Below, in pieces: positions 1-8,588 of a stretch of DNA of 35,512 nucleotides. Source of the stretch: an uncultured Pseudanabaenaceae cyanobacterium (GTDB lineage: Bacteria > Cyanobacteriota > Cyanobacteriia > PCC-9006 > JAAUQQ01). The notes under the pieces were generated by a model. It searched no databases and was not told where the DNA came from. It saw only the letters and a program-made list of their open reading frames with translations. Each line of letters opens with the position of its first letter. Position 1 is the first letter of the stretch. Made by a program: the position numbers and the translations under genes. The DNA is taken from contig CALIJJ010000293.1 in NCBI GenBank assembly GCA_938017515.1, forward strand, positions 1 through 35,512, written 5' to 3'.

Positions 1-29
1 ACAACATCCTCGCTTGGTGAGTACCATCT

Positions 30-434
30 CTACCCCACCAAACTCTTCAACACCCAACCCATCACAATTCCCAGACCCACAAACCGAACGATCTGCCAAA
101 AAATCTCGCGAAAACTTTCCCAGGAAAATAGCTGACTTTCGATCGCCACCTCAATCTGAGCCAACTGCTGCTCAATATCCTTCAGCTCCGCCCGAATTGC
201 CTCCGACGCGGGCTGCCGTTCCAGCTCCCCCTGCTCCGCCCGCAGCTCCCCCTGCATCCGGATATCCCGTCGCACCTGACTGTAACGGTCCTTCAGATCG
301 CTGAGCTGCTTCTGCACCTTGGCAAACCCCGCCTCCACCTCCGCCCACTCATTCGCTTCAGCAGAACTTGATTCCTCTGAGCCTGATCCATTGGAGGGAT
401 TTTTATCGCTGGAGTCGCCAGGGGAGCGGGCCAT
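30..434 (-). CDS. Coiled-coil protein with C-terminal membrane anchor, unknown function
   Basis: This 134-residue protein is not one I recognise. Its N-terminal 30 residues are Ser/Glu/Asn-rich and low in complexity. Residues about 30-105 are charged and heptad-like (many Glu, Gln, Arg, Leu), which suggests a coiled coil. The last 20 or so residues (from IVRFVGLG) are hydrophobic and fit a tail anchor or single membrane helix. The start codon is the ATG complement at 432-434. The gene is divergent from the neighbouring gene starting near 488, with about 50 bp between them. The long hydrophilic helix ending in a membrane segment suggests a membrane-tethered scaffold, but that is inference. Confidence 0.6.
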   Translation of the reverse strand: MARSPGDSSDKNPSNGSGSEESSSAEANEWAEVEAGFAKVQKQLSDLKDRYSQVRRDIRMQGELRAEQGELERQPASEAIRAELKDIEQQLAQIEVAIESQLFSWESFREIFWQIVRFVGLGIVMGWVLKSLVG

Positions 435-487
435 GGGTCAAGATAGAAACAGAACCCTCCGAATGTAGCAAGGAATCCCGCAAGATT

Positions 488-907
488 ATGGCTTCTGTCC
501 CATCTTCGCCAGCCCAATCCACGCCAGCGGCCTCCATGCCCAACACCACACCCAAAACCATGGGAGCCATGGCCGGACTGAAAAGCCCGCTGCAAAAGAA
601 AGTTGAGCACCTCAGCACCCTGGAATTGGCCCAGGCACTGGCGGAACGGATGACCCTGACCGAGGGCAACTGGCACAGGCAAAAATCCAATCGCGGTGTG
701 CGGGCCAAGGAGCAGGTGGCGGCGGCCTTGGTGTTCTTGCTGCGGGACCAGGTGCAGGAAGCGCTGCCGCGATTGCAACAGGCTGTGGGTTGGTTGGATC
801 GCTCGATTTCTGCACCGCCTTGCCCCAGCCATGGTCCAAAGCATGGTCCAAAGCATGGCCCAAAGCATGGTCCAAAGCATGGGCAAGCGCAGTCAGGCGA
901 TCGCTAA
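488..907 (+). CDS. Conserved cyanobacterial hypothetical protein with PKHG-repeat tail (possibly DUF6439)
   Basis: This protein has 139 residues from the ATG at 488 (MASVPSS...). An upstream in-frame ATG at 368 would add 40 residues overlapping the divergent gene, so I prefer 488, which has an aaggaat stretch about 12 nt upstream. The core (about residues 40-110: LSTLELAQALAERMTL, then EQVAAALVFLLRDQ and LQQAVGWLDRSISAPPC) looks like a short helical cyanobacterial family that I tentatively match to DUF6439. The C-terminus is a His-rich tandem tail (four PKHG units) encoded by a 12-bp DNA repeat. It ends 3 bp before the MFS transporter gene, so the two are probably co-transcribed. No catalytic motif is visible. 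Whether the His tail binds metal is unknown. Confidence 0.6.
   Translation: MASVPSSPAQSTPAASMPNTTPKTMGAMAGLKSPLQKKVEHLSTLELAQALAERMTLTEGNWHRQKSNRGVRAKEQVAAALVFLLRDQVQEALPRLQQAVGWLDRSISAPPCPSHGPKHGPKHGPKHGPKHGQAQSGDR
830..883 (+). repeat. 12-bp in-frame tandem repeat (PKHG codons)
   Basis: The unit catggtccaaag is repeated at 830, 842, 854 (one change, t to c) and 866, followed by a partial fifth copy. It encodes consecutive PKHG units at the end of the preceding gene, so copy number changes would keep the frame. Confidence 0.9.
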
Positions 908-910
908 AAC

Positions 911-2251
911 ATGACCCTCGCCTCAAAACTTCAGAAACTCCTCCGCCTACCGGACTTCAGTCTCCCCATCTGGATCCTGACGGTGGGCCGGTTGCTGTCG
1001 CAAATTGGTACTGGCTTTACCCTCTTCTCTGCACCGATCTTCTTCTCCGGTGAGCTAGGTCTGTCCAGCAGTTTGATTGGCTTCGGCTTAGGCATGGGCT
1101 CCTTGGCTGGCGTATTGGGTCGCTTGATCAGCGGTACCCTGTCCGATCGCCCGAACTGGGGACGGCGACCCATGCTGTTGTGGTCAGCGGCGATCGCCAC
1201 CCTCGCCGACCTCGCCTTTGCTTGCTCGCCCCTCGTCCCAGGCAAAAGCTGGCAGCTTTTCATGGTGGGCAATCTGCTCATGGGCTTTGGTATCGGGCTC
1301 TATTGGCCTGCCATGGAAGCCGCCTTGGTTGATCGAACAACACCGGACCAACGCAACGAAGCCTTTGCCCTCAGCCGCCTGGGAGATAATCTGGGCTTGG
1401 GTATCGGTGTGTTGCTGGGCGGCGCATTGATGGTCAGCAAGATTCCCTATCCCTGGCTGTTCGTGGCGGATGGGATTTCATTTGTGGTCTTTGGGGCCTT
1501 GGTGTTTGGCTATGTGACCGAGACGGTGGGGCAGACATCGGCTGGCTCTTCTGTTGAAAAAGCAACAGGTGCCGCTGAGCCATTGACGAAAGGAGCGGGG
1601 GCGCCATCTGGTTGGAAGGTGGCTTTGGGCGATCGCACCCTGCAAAAATTTGTCCTGGTTAACATCCTATTCACCGCTTACCTCTCCCAAATTCACAGCA
1701 CGTTACCCCTGTTTCTCTCGAAGTTTCTGCCCAAGGCAAATCTTTCCCTTTCGCCTGGTTTTATCGGCAGTCTATTCACGCTGTATGTTTTCCTGACTGC
1801 AATGACCCAAATGCCTGTGGCACGCTTCTTCCGAAACCGTGGCCATCGCGTCATGCTGCAAGCGTCCAATGTGTCCTGGGTGACGGGCTTTTTGGTCTTG
1901 GCGACGATGGGATTTGCTGCGAGCCAGATGCCGATGGTTTCTGCAGGGATGATTCAGGGCTGGACCTTGGTGAGTCTGATCGTGCTTTCCCTCGCGACAG
2001 TTACCTACCTACCTGCGGCCTCGGCCTTTGTGGCAGAGTTGGCACCGGATGCCCTGCGGGGCACCTATCTCTCGATCAATTCCCAGTGTTGGGCAATTGG
2101 CTATTTCCTCGGACCCACCATTGGGGGCTGGGCATTGGACCAGTTGCAGCGGCAGGCCTACTGGCTCTGGGCTGGGGTGGCGCTCTGTGGCCTGTTTGTG
2201 GATGTGGGGCTGCGATCGCTCAGTCAGTCTCCAGCGCAGTCCTCGTCTTAG
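911..2251 (+). CDS. Major facilitator superfamily (MFS) transporter
   Basis: A 446-residue polytopic membrane protein with about twelve hydrophobic segments in two halves. The cytoplasmic loop after the second helix carries the MFS motif A pattern (GTLSDRPNWGRRPML). The N-terminal half has further MFS-like Gly-rich helices (LLMGFGIGLYWPAMEAAL; RLGDNLGLGIGVLLGG). A hydrophilic central loop of about 35 residues (around 205-240, TVGQTSAGSSVEKATG) separates the halves. The substrate cannot be assigned; the fold resembles drug/H+ antiporter-type members. The start ATG lies 3 bp after the upstream gene's stop, suggesting an operon. The stop codon overlaps the stop of the convergent gene by 3 bp within a shared 4-bp footprint (ttag). 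Confidence 0.85.
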   Translation: MTLASKLQKLLRLPDFSLPIWILTVGRLLSQIGTGFTLFSAPIFFSGELGLSSSLIGFGLGMGSLAGVLGRLISGTLSDRPNWGRRPMLLWSAAIATLADLAFACSPLVPGKSWQLFMVGNLLMGFGIGLYWPAMEAALVDRTTPDQRNEAFALSRLGDNLGLGIGVLLGGALMVSKIPYPWLFVADGISFVVFGALVFGYVTETVGQTSAGSSVEKATGAAEPLTKGAGAPSGWKVALGDRTLQKFVLVNILFTAYLSQIHSTLPLFLSKFLPKANLSLSPGFIGSLFTLYVFLTAMTQMPVARFFRNRGHRVMLQASNVSWVTGFLVLATMGFAASQMPMVSAGMIQGWTLVSLIVLSLATVTYLPAASAFVAELAPDALRGTYLSINSQCWAIGYFLGPTIGGWALDQLQRQAYWLWAGVALCGLFVDVGLRSLSQSPAQSSS

Positions 2252-3345
2252 GAACGGCCAGAGCTTTGGGCAATGGCCCGCTGCCACCAACCAAAGAACA
2301 CCGTGCGATTCTGCTTGAGCAAAAAGTACCCGTAGACACCCAACAGCAACAGCACACACCAAAATCCAATCCTGTTGTACGTGCTAATGATCTGAGCATT
2401 GCTCCAGCCGTGGCTGAGGCTGAGCTGGTTCATATCCCCCCCGGTGTGCTCCGGCCCGCCCCACATCGACCCCCAGGGAATCGATTCCACACCCCTATCA
2501 ATCTGTCGCCAGGACCAGAACGAACCCCAAAACGTAAACGCTGCACCCAAAACCACTGGATAGCGATACAGATCCCAGCGGAAGTAGTCCGGTAGCGGGA
2601 AGTAAAAGCCCACCATCAACAGCGTGCAGAGCAGGAACTCGCCGCCGATGCCGCCAAAGTAGAGCCACATATCAAAGGTGTCGGCGGACATGAGCCAGGT
2701 CATGGAAAACTGAAGGATGGCGAGGGCAACGGCTAGGACCATCGGCCAGCGCTTGTCTTCCTTGCGACCGGCCCAGAAGAGCAGCCCCAGGAGTGCGAGA
2801 ACGCAGCAGTAAACCAGGGGCGATCGCTCAGGTTCGACGGGCGTCCAGCCCAGGGGGAGCGGAATTGCCTTGCGCCCTGAGAGCCAAGCCACGATGGCAT
2901 GGCCAAATTCATGGAACCAAATACTGATGCCCCGCAGTAAAAATTTGATAATGGGCATGGCATTCATGGCCAGTGCCAGCGCCATCAAAATGGGGAAGAT
3001 AATGGCGTTGCTGATGCGATTGTTAAAGGAGCTCAGGTCCGTATCGTCTTGGCTAAAGCCCGGTTGCGGCATGGCAAAGCTTTTGGTCCAATCTGCCTGA
3101 CGCGGCGCACTGAGGCCATAGACAAAGACTTTCTCGACGCTTTCCAGGCCACAGGCTTCGAGATTGAGTTGTTCCAGCAACGTGTAGATCCTGGCGACAA
3201 CCTGCTGTGGTTTTGGATACTGTGCAACATCTAGACCAATGTGGAGTTGGCGCTGGCGCACGCTCACCTGAGTTGCAATCCCCTGCTGCTGGAGTCGTTG
3301 GATGAGGTGAGCCTGGGGATGGGCGTCGCTGGAGCTAGAAGGCAT
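2248..3345 (-). CDS. Integral membrane protein with HExxH metalloprotease-like motif
   Basis: A 365-residue protein. Residues 1-105 are soluble and appear to form a small alpha/beta domain (QGIATQVSVRQRQLHIGLDV...). From about residue 110 it is a polytopic membrane protein with six or so hydrophobic segments. A zinc-binding signature HEFGH lies at about residues 145-149, at the end of a hydrophobic stretch (RGISIWFHEFGHAIVAWLSG), as in M50-type intramembrane metalloproteases and related membrane proteins. I do not see a clear NPDG-like second motif, so site-2-protease activity is not established. The stop codon overlaps that of the convergent MFS gene. The start is the ATG complement at 3343-3345. 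Confidence 0.7.
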   Translation of the reverse strand: MPSSSSDAHPQAHLIQRLQQQGIATQVSVRQRQLHIGLDVAQYPKPQQVVARIYTLLEQLNLEACGLESVEKVFVYGLSAPRQADWTKSFAMPQPGFSQDDTDLSSFNNRISNAIIFPILMALALAMNAMPIIKFLLRGISIWFHEFGHAIVAWLSGRKAIPLPLGWTPVEPERSPLVYCCVLALLGLLFWAGRKEDKRWPMVLAVALAILQFSMTWLMSADTFDMWLYFGGIGGEFLLCTLLMVGFYFPLPDYFRWDLYRYPVVLGAAFTFWGSFWSWRQIDRGVESIPWGSMWGGPEHTGGDMNQLSLSHGWSNAQIISTYNRIGFWCVLLLLGVYGYFLLKQNRTVFFGWWQRAIAQSSGRS

Positions 3346-3414
3346 GGCGATTCTTGGGAGTTTGGTACAGCCAATGACCGCTAAAGTCTGCGGAGGCTGG
3401 CGGTGCGAGACTAG

Positions 3415-3444
3415 TCGGTGATGTTCTGGTCGGTGATGTTTTGG
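3415..3444. repeat. Intergenic 15-bp tandem duplication
   Basis: tcggtgatgttctgg (3415-3429) is followed directly by tcggtgatgttttgg (3430-3444). It lies in the divergent spacer upstream of the YciO-like gene. Confidence 0.85.
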
Positions 3445-3571
3445 TTAATGAGCTTATTATTCCCATTCCTTTTCTCTCATCAAGGATTATCAACAATTAA
3501 ATTGTTTTGTCCGCAGACGTTGACAAAAAATGTATGATTGCCCCCTGCCGATAGATTCTCCGTTCTTTGCC

Positions 3572-4222
3572 ATGGCTAGAATTTACGAGCTACATCCCAA
3601 GGACCCCCAGTCACGTCATGTTGAACAGGTGGTCAAGCAACTGCGTGATGGGGCCGTAATGCTCTATCCCACGGATACGGTCTATGCGATTGGCTGTGAT
3701 TTGAATTCGAAGCAAGCGATTAAGCGTGTGCGCGAAATCAAGCAGATGTCGAACGAGAAGCCGCTGACGTTCCTTTGTTCCTCGCTGTCGAACATTGCGG
3801 AGTATGCCGTGGTTCAAGACTTTGCCTATAAGGTCATGCGGCACTTGATCCCGGGACCCTACACATTCGTATTGCCGACAACGAAGCTAGTACCCAAGTT
3901 GGTGATGAGCCCGAAGCGGAAGACAACAGGCATTCGTGTGCCCGACCACAAGGTTTCCCAGGCGCTGCTGGCGGAGTTGGGTAACCCCATTGTTTCAACG
4001 TCGGCCCATGTCACCGATCCGGATGCGATCGCCGCAGAAGTCCCCTACTACTCACGCTACGAGTTGTTTGATGCCCTGGATGGAGTGGTGGATTTGATCA
4101 TCGATAGTGATGAGGAACCGGGCTACAACGTTTCGACCATTTTAGACATGACCGATAGTGAGCCCTTGGTTGTTCGGAAGGGCTTGGGTTACGAAGAAGT
4201 CGATATGTTTGAGATGGCTTAA
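3572..4222 (+). CDS. Sua5/YciO/YrdC family protein (putative L-threonylcarbamoyladenylate synthase)
   Basis: This protein has 216 residues from the ATG at 3572 (MARIYELHP), which matches the usual start of YciO-type proteins better than the upstream ATG at 3530. Family signatures are visible: GAVMLYPTDTVYAIGCD near the N-terminus, an RVREIKQMSNEKPLTFLC stretch that fits the nucleotide-binding K/R-rich segment, PGPYTFVLP, and TGIRVPDH. The length suits a single-domain YrdC/YciO protein without the Sua5 C-terminal domain. YrdC/Sua5 members make threonylcarbamoyl-AMP for tRNA t6A37. YciO-branch members are close relatives whose role is less certain, and this sequence looks nearer to YciO. It stands alone on the plus strand. 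Confidence 0.85.
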   Translation: MARIYELHPKDPQSRHVEQVVKQLRDGAVMLYPTDTVYAIGCDLNSKQAIKRVREIKQMSNEKPLTFLCSSLSNIAEYAVVQDFAYKVMRHLIPGPYTFVLPTTKLVPKLVMSPKRKTTGIRVPDHKVSQALLAELGNPIVSTSAHVTDPDAIAAEVPYYSRYELFDALDGVVDLIIDSDEEPGYNVSTILDMTDSEPLVVRKGLGYEEVDMFEMA

Positions 4223-4258
4223 TCGCTTGACTGTCGCAACGCCCTTGAGCAGGGGACG

Positions 4259-6172
4259 CTAGATTTTCAGCGCTTCTACAGACTCATCGGCAACGGATTC
4301 GCTGGCTTGGCCGCCATAGAAGGGCAGAGCCAGGCAGATCACAATCCCTGCGGCAATCAGATAAACGCTGCCGAGGGAGAAGCGAAAACTGAACTCCAGC
4401 AGTTCTTTGAACAGGACCGGCCAATTGATTCCCGATGAATCTGATAGCGTTTCTGGGCGGCTGCTGGGCGCGTTATTGCTGGGCGTGCTGCGATCGGCGG
4501 TAAGTTTGCTGGGGACAATGCTGGGCGAGGTTTCAGCTTCAGTGACCTGCGGCTGTGGGGAACGGCGCTTCGTTTTGGGGCTCCATGCGACGGGGCCAGA
4601 ATTGATGACAATTTCGGGCTCTGTTGACGCTTCTGTTGCTAAAGCAACGCTGCTGTCTGTTAGAGGATCATCTGTTAAGGGACTGTCTGTTAAGGGACTA
4701 TTTGTCAGAGGGCTGGCTGGGAGTGATTCTGCTGTGGTCTCTGTGGGATTGCTCGGGGTGCGTCGGCTGAACCGTTGCCAAAGGGTTTGGACTGTTTTGA
4801 GGGGGGCTGCGATCGCATCGGTTCTGTTTAATGCAGCAGCCTCCGATTCAGCAGTCCCTGACTCATAGCCCTTTTGTTCCAATGTTGAAGACTCAGCGCT
4901 GTGCCTTGCAATCTCAGGCTGTTCGACGCTTGAACCGATGACGCTGACGGCATCGACAAAGGCTTCTGGCATGGTTGCCGGGTCTGCTTCCGTGGCTGCG
5001 AGCGTCGGCTCCATGGTTTCGATGGGTGGCGATAGCTCCCCGATCTGAGGCTTGGGGTGACGTCCAAACGACCAATGGGACAGGAATTGTGGGAGACGAA
5101 TGCGGGAGACAAGGCTCTCTGGTGGGAGCGTTGCCTGTTCTGCATTTTCTCCGCTGCTGACCTCCTCCTGCCTCTGGGTCTGGGTTGTGACCCCTGCCGC
5201 CATGGTTCGTCCGATAATGATTTCATCCAGAGACGGCAATTGCTGGAACTGTTCTAAACCGCAGATCTCCTGGAGTTGCTGTGACAAATTAGAAATCGGC
5301 TTGGGTAGCTTGCGTAGATTTCGAAAGACACTGGATTGCTGCGGATTGAGAAAATCTGCTTCTGCAAAGAGCAAGCCCTCGGTATTGTCCAGATCGTAGT
5401 TGTTCCAGAGCTTGTAATTGCGCTCCAGGGCTAGGATTGAGAGATAAATTACGATCGCCGGAAACGTATCAATCTCCAAACAGCGATGAGCCAGGGATTG
5501 GCGTAGGGGATGCTGGTAGTTGGAAATGCCCTTGATGCTGTCTTCTGCGATTTGACGAGCCTTCGTGAAGTAGAGGCTATCGTAATCGATCAGCTTCAGC
5601 GCTAGCCTGCCGTACTCTTCCACGACGAGGACATTGCCATGCTGAAAGTCACCGTGGGCAATGCCTGCAAGCTGTAGGTCTCGAACCAGTTCGACCCAGC
5701 GATCGGCCAATTCCCTCAATTTGCCTGGATTACGTAGGTTGGCCTTTATGAATTTCTTCAGGTTGGACCCTTCGACCCACTCCATTTTGAGGATGGGATA
5801 GCACTTACCCTGGACACGAATGCCTTCTTGAAGGAAGTCAAAATCGACGAAGTATTTCTGGCAGGGATTGCGTTTGAGATGCCGTAGCGCTTGTCTGTAA
5901 TGCTGTGTTACGTCGAATGTGCTGCGGTAGAGACAGCGAACGGCCCAGGTCTTTTGGGGGAAAGGAGTTTCGTACTTGAAGGCGATCGCAAAACTGCCCG
6001 AAGCCGACCATACATCACGCATGCCGTTGGCATGTACACGCTCCACTGCAGCTCCTTTAACAAGCGCAGAATCTAGGTCAACATCTCGACCGGTAAACGA
6101 ATCCTTTTTGCGGAAGGCAAAGCTTGGATTGCGGATGGAACAACAGTAGTCAGAGCGGCTGGGGTATCGCAT
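4259..6172 (-). CDS. Membrane-anchored Ser/Thr protein kinase-like protein (TerY-P triad kinase)
   Basis: A 637-residue protein. Residues about 35-330 form a protein-kinase-like domain. The catalytic loop is HGDFQHGN (about 173-180, catalytic Asp175 and Asn180) and the metal-binding motif is IDYD (195-198) in place of DFG. The expected beta3 Lys position reads WAVRCL, with Arg. Residues about 335-590 are low-complexity and Ser/Thr/Pro/Glu-rich, including a 15-bp DNA repeat that makes PLTDS-type repeats. A single hydrophobic helix (about 598-619, SVYLIAAGIVICLALPF) lies near the C-terminus. The kinase domain is therefore probably cytosolic and tethered to the membrane. It follows the phosphatase and VWA genes on the same strand, 86 bp downstream, which fits a VWA-PP2C-kinase triad. 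Confidence 0.85.
   Translation of the reverse strand: MRYPSRSDYCCSIRNPSFAFRKKDSFTGRDVDLDSALVKGAAVERVHANGMRDVWSASGSFAIAFKYETPFPQKTWAVRCLYRSTFDVTQHYRQALRHLKRNPCQKYFVDFDFLQEGIRVQGKCYPILKMEWVEGSNLKKFIKANLRNPGKLRELADRWVELVRDLQLAGIAHGDFQHGNVLVVEEYGRLALKLIDYDSLYFTKARQIAEDSIKGISNYQHPLRQSLAHRCLEIDTFPAIVIYLSILALERNYKLWNNYDLDNTEGLLFAEADFLNPQQSSVFRNLRKLPKPISNLSQQLQEICGLEQFQQLPSLDEIIIGRTMAAGVTTQTQRQEEVSSGENAEQATLPPESLVSRIRLPQFLSHWSFGRHPKPQIGELSPPIETMEPTLAATEADPATMPEAFVDAVSVIGSSVEQPEIARHSAESSTLEQKGYESGTAESEAAALNRTDAIAAPLKTVQTLWQRFSRRTPSNPTETTAESLPASPLTNSPLTDSPLTDDPLTDSSVALATEASTEPEIVINSGPVAWSPKTKRRSPQPQVTEAETSPSIVPSKLTADRSTPSNNAPSSRPETLSDSSGINWPVLFKELLEFSFRFSLGSVYLIAAGIVICLALPFYGGQASESVADESVEALKI
4656..4715 (-). 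repeat. 15-bp in-frame tandem repeat in the kinase linker
   Basis: Four consecutive 15-bp units (4656, 4671, 4686, 4701), of which the middle two differ at one base (tctgttaagggact plus g or a). On the minus strand they encode PLTDS/PLTNS-like pentapeptides in the Ser/Thr/Pro-rich linker. Confidence 0.85.
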
Positions 6173-6258
6173 AGTGCAAATGGTGAGAGCTTTCCAATTG
6201 TTCGAGGAAAGCCATGGACCAGGCTTAACGAATCACGGACAAAATTTGCGGGCAAGAA

Positions 6259-7080
6259 TTACGAGCAAGGCCGAACAAGGGCAAGGGTCGTATCGTCGTT
6301 TTTGATGCGTTTTTCCTGGCGAAGCCGGTTGATCAACTGACGAAATTGTGCGTGATCGTTGAGGTCTAAAATGACCCTCCACTCTATACTGCTGTTTCCT
6401 ACTTCTGTCAATATCCACTGTGCTATTGCGTCGGTTGCCAGCCAGAAAATATCCTGTTTTTGATAGAAACCCCGATAAATCTGAGGTGAGTAATGGTTAT
6501 ATTCGGGGAGGCTTTCAAGGCAGGGGGTTGTACTTTTGAAGTCTTGGGCGGTTTGGACCGGAAAGGATTGTAACGATTGCGTCTCGGGCTGCCAGTGAAA
6601 TAGGCAACTGTCCCCGAGCGCGATCGCTTCATACTGACTTTCGGATGGGCTATCAGACGAGCCCTCGGATGGGCTATCAGATTGGCCCTCACCCAAGCAC
6701 AGCCCCACAAAGGTTGCTGAGGCATGATCCTTGGTTGATGAACCCGCCTCCCACCACTTGCGCTTGGGGGACTGAGCCTTGGCCAGATAGTACTGTCGCC
6801 AGCTCTCTTGGATGGGCCTGAGCCACTCGGCATCGTCTGTTTCTAGGGCCTCGATGGGATGATTAGGGAACTGGCAAAAGTGGGTGACGAGGCGGTCTGC
6901 CCATTGGCGAGGGTAGAGGGAGGAACCTGCACCATCGGCCACGGCAATACGGTGGCCGGAGGAGGAGCGATCGCAACTGTCCTGATTACTGCTGTCTGCC
7001 TCACCGATCTTGGGGACTGAAAAGATAGAGATGTCATGCCTTCGGGAGTCATGCATGGCGGTGTCACAGGTCTCGCCCAT
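6259..7080 (-). CDS. PP2C-type protein phosphatase (TerY-P triad phosphatase)
   Basis: A 273-residue protein with the order of motifs expected of PP2C/PPM phosphatases: NQD at 32-34, AVADGAGSS at about 46-54 (metal-binding Asp49), HASATFVGL, ALGDSCLFHW, FWLATDAIAQW and the terminal NDDTTLALV, which supplies the last metal ligand. These phosphatases remove phosphate from Ser/Thr and are Mg/Mn-dependent. An acidic loop (QSDSPSEGSSDSPSES) is inserted mid-domain and comes from a 24-bp duplication. The gene starts 3 bp after the stop of the VWA gene, so translational coupling is likely, and it precedes the kinase by 86 bp. It is expected to counteract that kinase. Confidence 0.85.
   Translation of the reverse strand: MGETCDTAMHDSRRHDISIFSVPKIGEADSSNQDSCDRSSSGHRIAVADGAGSSLYPRQWADRLVTHFCQFPNHPIEALETDDAEWLRPIQESWRQYYLAKAQSPKRKWWEAGSSTKDHASATFVGLCLGEGQSDSPSEGSSDSPSESQYEAIALGDSCLFHWQPETQSLQSFPVQTAQDFKSTTPCLESLPEYNHYSPQIYRGFYQKQDIFWLATDAIAQWILTEVGNSSIEWRVILDLNDHAQFRQLINRLRQEKRIKNDDTTLALVRPCS
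6641..6688 (-). repeat. 24-bp in-frame duplication in the PP2C gene
   Basis: Two adjacent 24-bp copies (6641-6664, 6665-6688) share the core tcggatgggctatcaga and encode the doubled SDSPSE segment of the phosphatase loop. Confidence 0.85.
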
Positions 7081-7083
7081 GGT

Positions 7084-7932
7084 CTAGCGACGGAACTCCG
7101 CCTTGGTACCAATTTCGAGTAACTGAATCATGGTTTCCACCTTGGCTTTGTATACAAATCCCTTGGCATGGGGGGTCGGGTCGAGTCCCGCAGCCGAGGC
7201 TCGCTCTAACATCACCGGAGGCAGCTCACTGGAAATCTCGAACAGAAACTGGGCATTGTTGTCATTGCTGGGAATTTGTTCGGGGGCCGCAGGCAAGACA
7301 ATCTCCGCTTCGTTCCCCCCAGCAATGTGAGCATTCAATAGCAAGGTTTTGCCATCGTCGGTATTGAGTGACTTGAGCACATTGGCGGCAATCTCAGCCG
7401 ATTTGGGGGTGTTGGCTTCGCCGTCGGTGATGTTGATGACGACGGGGGGGAAGCTACCTTTGTGGTCTTCTATCCATTTTTGAACGAGGTCAGAAGCCAT
7501 CGTGAAAGCCGCCGCCATCGGGGTGCTGCCGCCTGCGGCGGGCTCAATCCAAATGGGAAACTGATCGTCGATTTCGACCAGTCCACCGGCTCCATCAGAA
7601 ACCTTGCGTTTGATGCTTTCGATGCGCAGACAGTTTTCGGTGAGTTCTTGAATCGTGGCAACGGATTTTGAGGCGAGTTCGCCGGAGAAGGCATTGTCGG
7701 CGTTGTCTCGGAATTTCCCGTAACCAATCACAGAAATGTCGCAGCTATTCTTGATTTCTTCGCCGTCGGTACAGGCCAGAACGGTTTCGCGAATGACTCG
7801 GTTCACGGCCTTGGCACATTCTTCGGCACGGGTGCCGTGCTCCCCAAAGGCATAGTCCATGGAAAAGGACTGGTCAATGAGCAGGACGATATATCCGGGG
7901 GTCGCTCGGCTGATTTCTTGGTTGTAGGGCAT
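7084..7932 (-). CDS. TerY-like von Willebrand factor A domain protein
   Basis: A 282-residue protein that is essentially one VWA domain. The MIDAS metal-site motif DQSFS is at about residues 20-24 (IVLLIDQSFSMDYAFG). The later MIDAS Thr region is probably GGSTPMAAAF, and the acidic element is INITDGEAN. No signal peptide or membrane helix is seen, so it is probably cytosolic. Upstream of the ATG (minus strand) is an aggagataacc ribosome-binding site. It is first in a tight minus-strand set with a PP2C phosphatase and a kinase, the arrangement described for TerY-P triads linked to tellurite/stress (Ter) signalling. No terC/terD-like gene is in the window. In such modules the VWA protein is thought to scaffold or bind the phosphorylated partner. 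Confidence 0.85.
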   Translation of the reverse strand: MPYNQEISRATPGYIVLLIDQSFSMDYAFGEHGTRAEECAKAVNRVIRETVLACTDGEEIKNSCDISVIGYGKFRDNADNAFSGELASKSVATIQELTENCLRIESIKRKVSDGAGGLVEIDDQFPIWIEPAAGGSTPMAAAFTMASDLVQKWIEDHKGSFPPVVINITDGEANTPKSAEIAANVLKSLNTDDGKTLLLNAHIAGGNEAEIVLPAAPEQIPSNDNNAQFLFEISSELPPVMLERASAAGLDPTPHAKGFVYKAKVETMIQLLEIGTKAEFRR

Positions 7933-8182
7933 GGTTATCTCCTGAGTCCTGAGTTAAGCCATGGTTTGGTAGCCTCGGTGACACTTTGCCAAATTTATTG
8001 TGTCGAGAGAGATTGCGTGGAGAAAACTTAATTGACCCGACTTTATCGATTGATAAATGTTGCTTAGGTTGATGAATCTTTGAAAAAATTCAGTTCGAGC
8101 GCGATGCCTACATCGTCCGCCACACGATATCTCAACGCTACATCGCAGATTTTTCTGGGGGGTCTTGGGCGAGATAGCGGGG

Positions 8183-8380
<198 letters not shown>

Positions 8381-8393
8381 GCCCATCAGTCCC

Positions 8394-8588
8394 CTAAACC
8401 TGGGATTGGGCTTGCTTCGTGCGCAGAATCTCTCGTGATTCGTACAGCGTTTCCCAGCAGAGTCGAGCTGTATATTGCATGGGTCTTACGTCATTGCCCT
8501 GCTCGATTGTTTGTAGCTGAACCATGGCCTGTTCAATGGCTTGGGAAATTTGTTGTAGTTCTTCGGGGCTGATCTCACATGCGGACAT
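8394..8588 (-). CDS. Small hypothetical protein (64 residues)
   Basis: I choose the start at 8588 (MSACEISPEELQQ) rather than an upstream in-frame ATG at 8639, because the minus strand shows a good ribosome-binding site (aagaaggag) 8-9 nt before this ATG. The 64-residue product is predicted to be helical (ELQQISQAIEQAMVQLQTIEQ) and soluble, with no membrane segment. I do not recognise the family. It lies between the rhodanese remnant and a dehydrogenase gene on the same strand, more than 300 bp away, so it is probably its own transcript. Confidence 0.6.
   Translation of the reverse strand: MSACEISPEELQQISQAIEQAMVQLQTIEQGNDVRPMQYTARLCWETLYESREILRTKQAQSQV

Noticed and set aside
293..886. Minus-strand frame of 197 codons opposite the PKHG-tail gene
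   Set aside because: It begins with repeated MLWTM codons that are only the complement of the 12-bp repeat, and overlaps the likely real gene completely.
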